DNA of 64,000 bases, from positions 110,154,525-110,218,524 of the forward strand of contig JAVHZZ010000010.1 of assembly GCA_036250195.1 (NCBI GenBank), read 5' to 3'. This DNA is from Mixophyes australis. Taxonomy: Eukaryota > Chordata > Amphibia > Anura > Limnodynastidae. This document shows, piece after piece, positions 60,355-64,000 of this stretch; position 1 is the stretch's first letter, and every line of letters starts with the position of its first letter. Made by a program: the position numbers and the translations under genes. The notes below the pieces were generated by a model, which did not search any database, was not told the origin of the DNA, and saw nothing but the letters and a program-made list of their open reading frames with translations.

Positions 60355-62629
60355 TGTATCTCTATCACAGCAGACTTTTTTTTTTAGCAATTAAAAGCTG
60401 AAAAATTCACATTTTCTTTTGCTTCATCTGCTGGGCCTATGAGGTGAGACAGGTCTGGAGCTTCACATTCCCTGGTCTGAGTTAGGATATCTTACAAAAA
60501 CAGGCTGAAAATTCAGAGTTCTTGCATTTCCAGAAAGCTTCTGGGAATATTTTATTGCAGGAAACCGCAGTGTTTCACCTCGCTGGAAGGAAAATAATCT
60601 GGGAATGGGGCCCTCTGTCCATGGAAGAATGCTCATGTGCAAAGCTTTCAGTTCAGGGAAAGTTTGTGAAGAGAAGTAACAGGGAACGTCTGAAGGAAAC
60701 ACCTGTCATACATAAAAACATTCAGACTCCGGACGCTGCAAATTAGTAAATCATGTGTTTAGTCTCATGACTCTTTTTTCTTTAACTGGGACATCACAAT
60801 GTTAATACTTTTATGCACAATGTCATCAGGAATGTCAGAGATTAAAGCAACATTGAAGGACAGAACTTGTCTCCCTGTGGCGTTCAAGCTCTTGTGGAAC
60901 TACAAGTCTCAGAATGCACACTTCTACTCCCTGAACTTCTGGACAGCCACAGCTGAAGATTTAATTGTTCCAGAGATTGTACGCAGTGTAGGATACTGTT
61001 CAGCTGCTGTAGAACTACAGGTCCCAGCATTCCCTCGGAGCCAGAGCTGGGATTTATAGTTCCACAAATGCTTTTGAGGCGGCGGATCTTGTAAACATGG
61101 CACACAAACATTGCGATGGTCTGTTATTTTCTCCAGGAGATGATTGCCATTCTCCCACATTCTGTTCCACTCACGTTACCCTTCAACTCTCCGAAAGTCT
61201 CTAATTACCATCCTCAAAGCTTTGACCAACATGATCGAGTTTGGGGCCTCACCACAAATCTGTGAAAATATTTCCTCTGTGATGGCAGACGAAAATAGAA
61301 TTATTCCAAGTCGTTTTGGACTCCAGCCTAACTGAAACTATTCAGATTTTCACTGGCGAGAGGACACTGTCTTGTGAGCAAATGTACCAGGATTCTCATT
61401 CTCCTGAAGCATCTGTACAAGTGGGAGCGAGGTCCTCAGCTGTCAGTCCCAACACAGTCCCTCCAGTAACTCGCTGGTTTACCAGGCAACGCGACAGTGA
61501 GCTGAATGATTTCATTTACACTGCGAACTCCAACAGGTTTTGAAGTAAGTTTTGGCAACTTTCTAACGAGATCAAACATTTTATTGATGGCAAAATCCTC
61601 TCCTGGCTTTTTAGGATTAATCTGGCGCGGAAACTTATGTGTAACGCTTCAAATACATTAGAATTTATCCTCCAGCTTCATTATGTTAAATAGTGTTAGA
61701 AAGTGACAGTATAACCTTTCATTGGCTTCAAGGAGCACAATACAGCAATAATTACGTTGGTAACTAGACTTATTGCAGTTACAATAGCTGGGGGAGAAGT
61801 TGTCTTCAGTTTTCTTACTCTGGGGTGAGGATTTATTATCAGACGACAGGATCAGGAATTGTACAAATAACTTTATCACATGTGTGTAGGATTTAGACAT
61901 TTCCAGCTATTTCCCATGTTGAATACTCTGATCTTATTGTGTCATTTCTCATAATAAGTTTGTGGCTGGATCACTTATAAATAACTTATTGTATAAATAT
62001 ATTTAAATTATTAGCACAGTGCGCCAATTTATATCATTGCAAATGTACAGATTTTTATGATATTGTGTTGCACTTTTGTATAGGAAATGTATTTATTGCT
62101 GAGACAGTATACCGGATTTGTGTAACCTTTCTAAGGAAAGTCCCCGATGCTAATTAGACCCTTTGATGTGTGAGTGTCTAACACATCCCTTAGCCTGAAG
62201 ACCCAGCAGGAGGTTGTTACCTGTTGTCAGGTCTTGTTAGAGAGACAGGATCCTGTCTGAGTATTGTAGACTCAGGATACAAGTAAAACAGAACTTAACA
62301 CACAGTTTTAGGAAATGAAAAGATTGATGTAAAATTTGTTAAAGATTAAATTACGTTAGCTCCACAGTTATTGGATATATTACATCCTAATGATAATTAT
62401 TGAATATGATTTATCAGTCTTTGCGGAGCCATCTAGGATCAGGAGGTTGTGTTAATATGTAAAGATTATATTAACGTTAACTAAATTAAAGCAAATGACT
62501 ATAGGAAAATACAAACCATTTAATAAATCTATGCTTTGAATTTAAGTGTGAACACTAGAGGAACAGACTTTATACACAGAAGTCAGAAAGAAGGTCAGGA
62601 GGTCATATTAAAGGGCTAAGTAGGCTACA
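60355..62629. other. Intergenic, no gene recognised
   Basis: It contains ZNF143-like motifs at 60899-60917 and 61014-61032. Open frames at 60799-61059, 61144-61335 and 61316-61543 lack domains. Confidence 0.45.
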
Positions 62630-62738
62630 ATCACCATCATCATCATCTATTTATATGGCGCCACTAATTCCGCAGCGCTGTACAGAGAACTCATTCACAT
62701 CAGTCCCTGCCCCATTGGAGCTTACAGTCTAAATTCCC

Positions 62739-62776
<38 letters not shown>

Positions 62777-62983
62777 CAAGACAGACTAAGAGCAATTTGT
62801 CAGCAGCCAATTAACCTATCATGTTTTTGAAGTGTGGGAGGAAACCGGAGCACCCGGAGGAAACCCACGCAAGCATGGGGAGAACATACAAGCTCCACAC
62901 AGATAAGGCCATGGTTAGGAATCAAACTCATGACCCCAGTACTGTGAGGTAGAAGTGCTAACCACTGAGCCACCGTGCTGCCC
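62630..62983 (-). mobile_element. V-SINE-like element, copy 4
   Basis: Full-length and inverted: tail ATCATCATCTATTTATATGG then CGCCACTAATTCCGCAGCG, core GGAGGAAACCGGAGCACCCG, head GTGCTAACCACTGAGCCACC. An (AC)n microsatellite (62740-62773) has grown between tail and core, at the site of the GT stretch in copies 1 and 3. Confidence 0.92.
62740..62773. repeat. (AC)n microsatellite within V-SINE copy 4
   Basis: About 17 AC dinucleotides, arising from a short CA tract that all V-SINE copies here carry. Confidence 0.95.
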
Positions 62984-63760
62984 TAATACAATGCTACAAT
63001 CTGACTGGTTACTGTGGCTTACAGCACCTTGTGTGTCTGCACCAAGCTACATATGGGGATAAATGGATGATGTGATATTTGCTGTAAACGCTGAGTAGTT
63101 GTTTAATATATTTTTACTATTAAGTTGCCTTAGTATCCAATAAAGTGGAAACTGTTTCTTTAAGACGACTGTAGAATTCCAGAATGACATTCCAGACTGT
63201 TGTCAGCCAGAGCGAGATCCCAACAACCAGTCAGGAATGTGGAGACACAAAGGTCCAGTGTGTGAAATTATCCAGGATCCGCAGTATAATCAGATGGAGA
63301 ACAGTGACACATTGTTGCAGTTTATAATCAGAGATTATGCAGAATATTTGTTTGACACAATGTATTGTTTCTGGGGACAGAGAATAATCCTGAAAACAGA
63401 AATATCCTTGTGCTTGTTACTCACCTGTACAGGTCTGTGTGAGAGGGTCTTATATACAGTGTTACTGTACTACACAACAGTGCTACAATGTCATAGGGTG
63501 AATATAGGGGAATAAGGAGGAACAAGCAGACAATTTTGACTCTTTCCTGTACATTTGCCCCGAGCTGGTCACATAGTCGGCTACCTTGGGCTGGGTCACT
63601 GGGCTACATGCATTTTTTTCCTTTAAAATGTTCCTGATAAGCTGCCGAGCAGCGTGTCGCCCCCCTGGCCTAAAATTTGCCAGCCCTCTCCTGAAGTCCA
63701 GAGGAGGAGTGAGGCCACTGCAACTGCCTCCCCTATGCCCTGTGCTGAAATACTCTTAGG
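62984..63760. other. Intergenic, no gene recognised
   Basis: The open frame at 63237-63515 has no recognisable domain. No repeat was recognised. Confidence 0.45.
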
Positions 63761-63948
63761 CATAACCTCCTAATGGCTCCGATTTTGGAAGGACATCCCG
63801 ATTTGCAGTCCACAAAAAGGGTTGGGGCTTACAAGGAGAGTGGGTGGAGTTTTAAACTATTTTGCCCAATTGTGGGTGGAATTTGTGCAAAACAGGGGCG
63901 TGGCTTATTCTGTCCCTCCTTCAGGATTCTAAACATTAGGAGGTGGTA
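63761..63948. mobile_element. MITE with CCTCCTAATG ends
   Basis: CATAACCTCCTAATGG on the left pairs with CATTAGGAGGTGGTAG on the right. The interior GGGGCTTACAAGGAGAGTGG and AGGGGCGTGGCTTATTCTGT is typical of this abundant frog MITE group. Confidence 0.65.
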
Positions 63949-64000
63949 GCAGAAGTCAGCTCTGTTCCTCTTCTGTATATATTAACTCAATAATAGATGT

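Overview
This window is vertebrate nuclear DNA, almost certainly from a frog. Two multi-exon genes with consensus GT/AG splice sites are present: the vitamin D 25-hydroxylase CYP2R1 on the minus strand (exons 1-4 of 5, positions 449-11836; exon 5 lies beyond the left edge) and the calcitonin/CGRP gene CALCA on the plus strand (about 35705-41487, apparently complete). The encoded calcitonin and CGRP are of amphibian type. The interspersed repeats also fit an anuran: V-SINE-like elements with an L2-type tail, Harbinger-like MITEs and hAT elements. The species is not identified.

Layout. 1-11836: CYP2R1, read right to left. Its 8.2 kb first intron is more than half filled by a 4.8 kb minisatellite (6822-11606) that ends at the exon 1 splice donor. 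11837-12012: GC-rich CYP2R1 promoter with CRE, CCAAT and GC boxes. 12074-16232: a second large minisatellite (34-bp unit), interrupted by a MITE and followed by an L2 LINE 3' end that is itself split by another MITE. 16957-33310: intergenic repeats, including a 794-bp Harbinger-like element made of successive hairpins (21372-22165), V-SINEs, G-rich minisatellites and a decayed hAT transposon (28964-32076). 33536-34384: a near-perfect 49-bp tandem array. 35540-41487: CALCA promoter, exons 1-6 and two poly(A) regions. 41488-64000: no recognisable cellular gene; a Ty3/gypsy integrase remnant, MITEs, a V-SINE, a 1.27 kb polypyrimidine array, a 33-bp array and smaller repeats.

How the genes fit together. 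CYP2R1 makes 25-hydroxyvitamin D. CALCA makes calcitonin (exon 4) or CGRP (exons 5-6) by alternative RNA processing. The two are divergent neighbours about 24 kb apart, which agrees with the CYP2R1-CALCA linkage of other tetrapods. Both promoters carry a perfect palindromic CRE.

The most unusual feature is that CYP2R1 exon 1 and its promoter form an island of about 470 bp between two multi-kilobase minisatellites. The intronic one puts a G-run every 25-37 nt on the RNA-like strand immediately after the first splice donor. Roughly a fifth of the window is tandem repeat, and nearly all long open frames in it are artefacts of those arrays.
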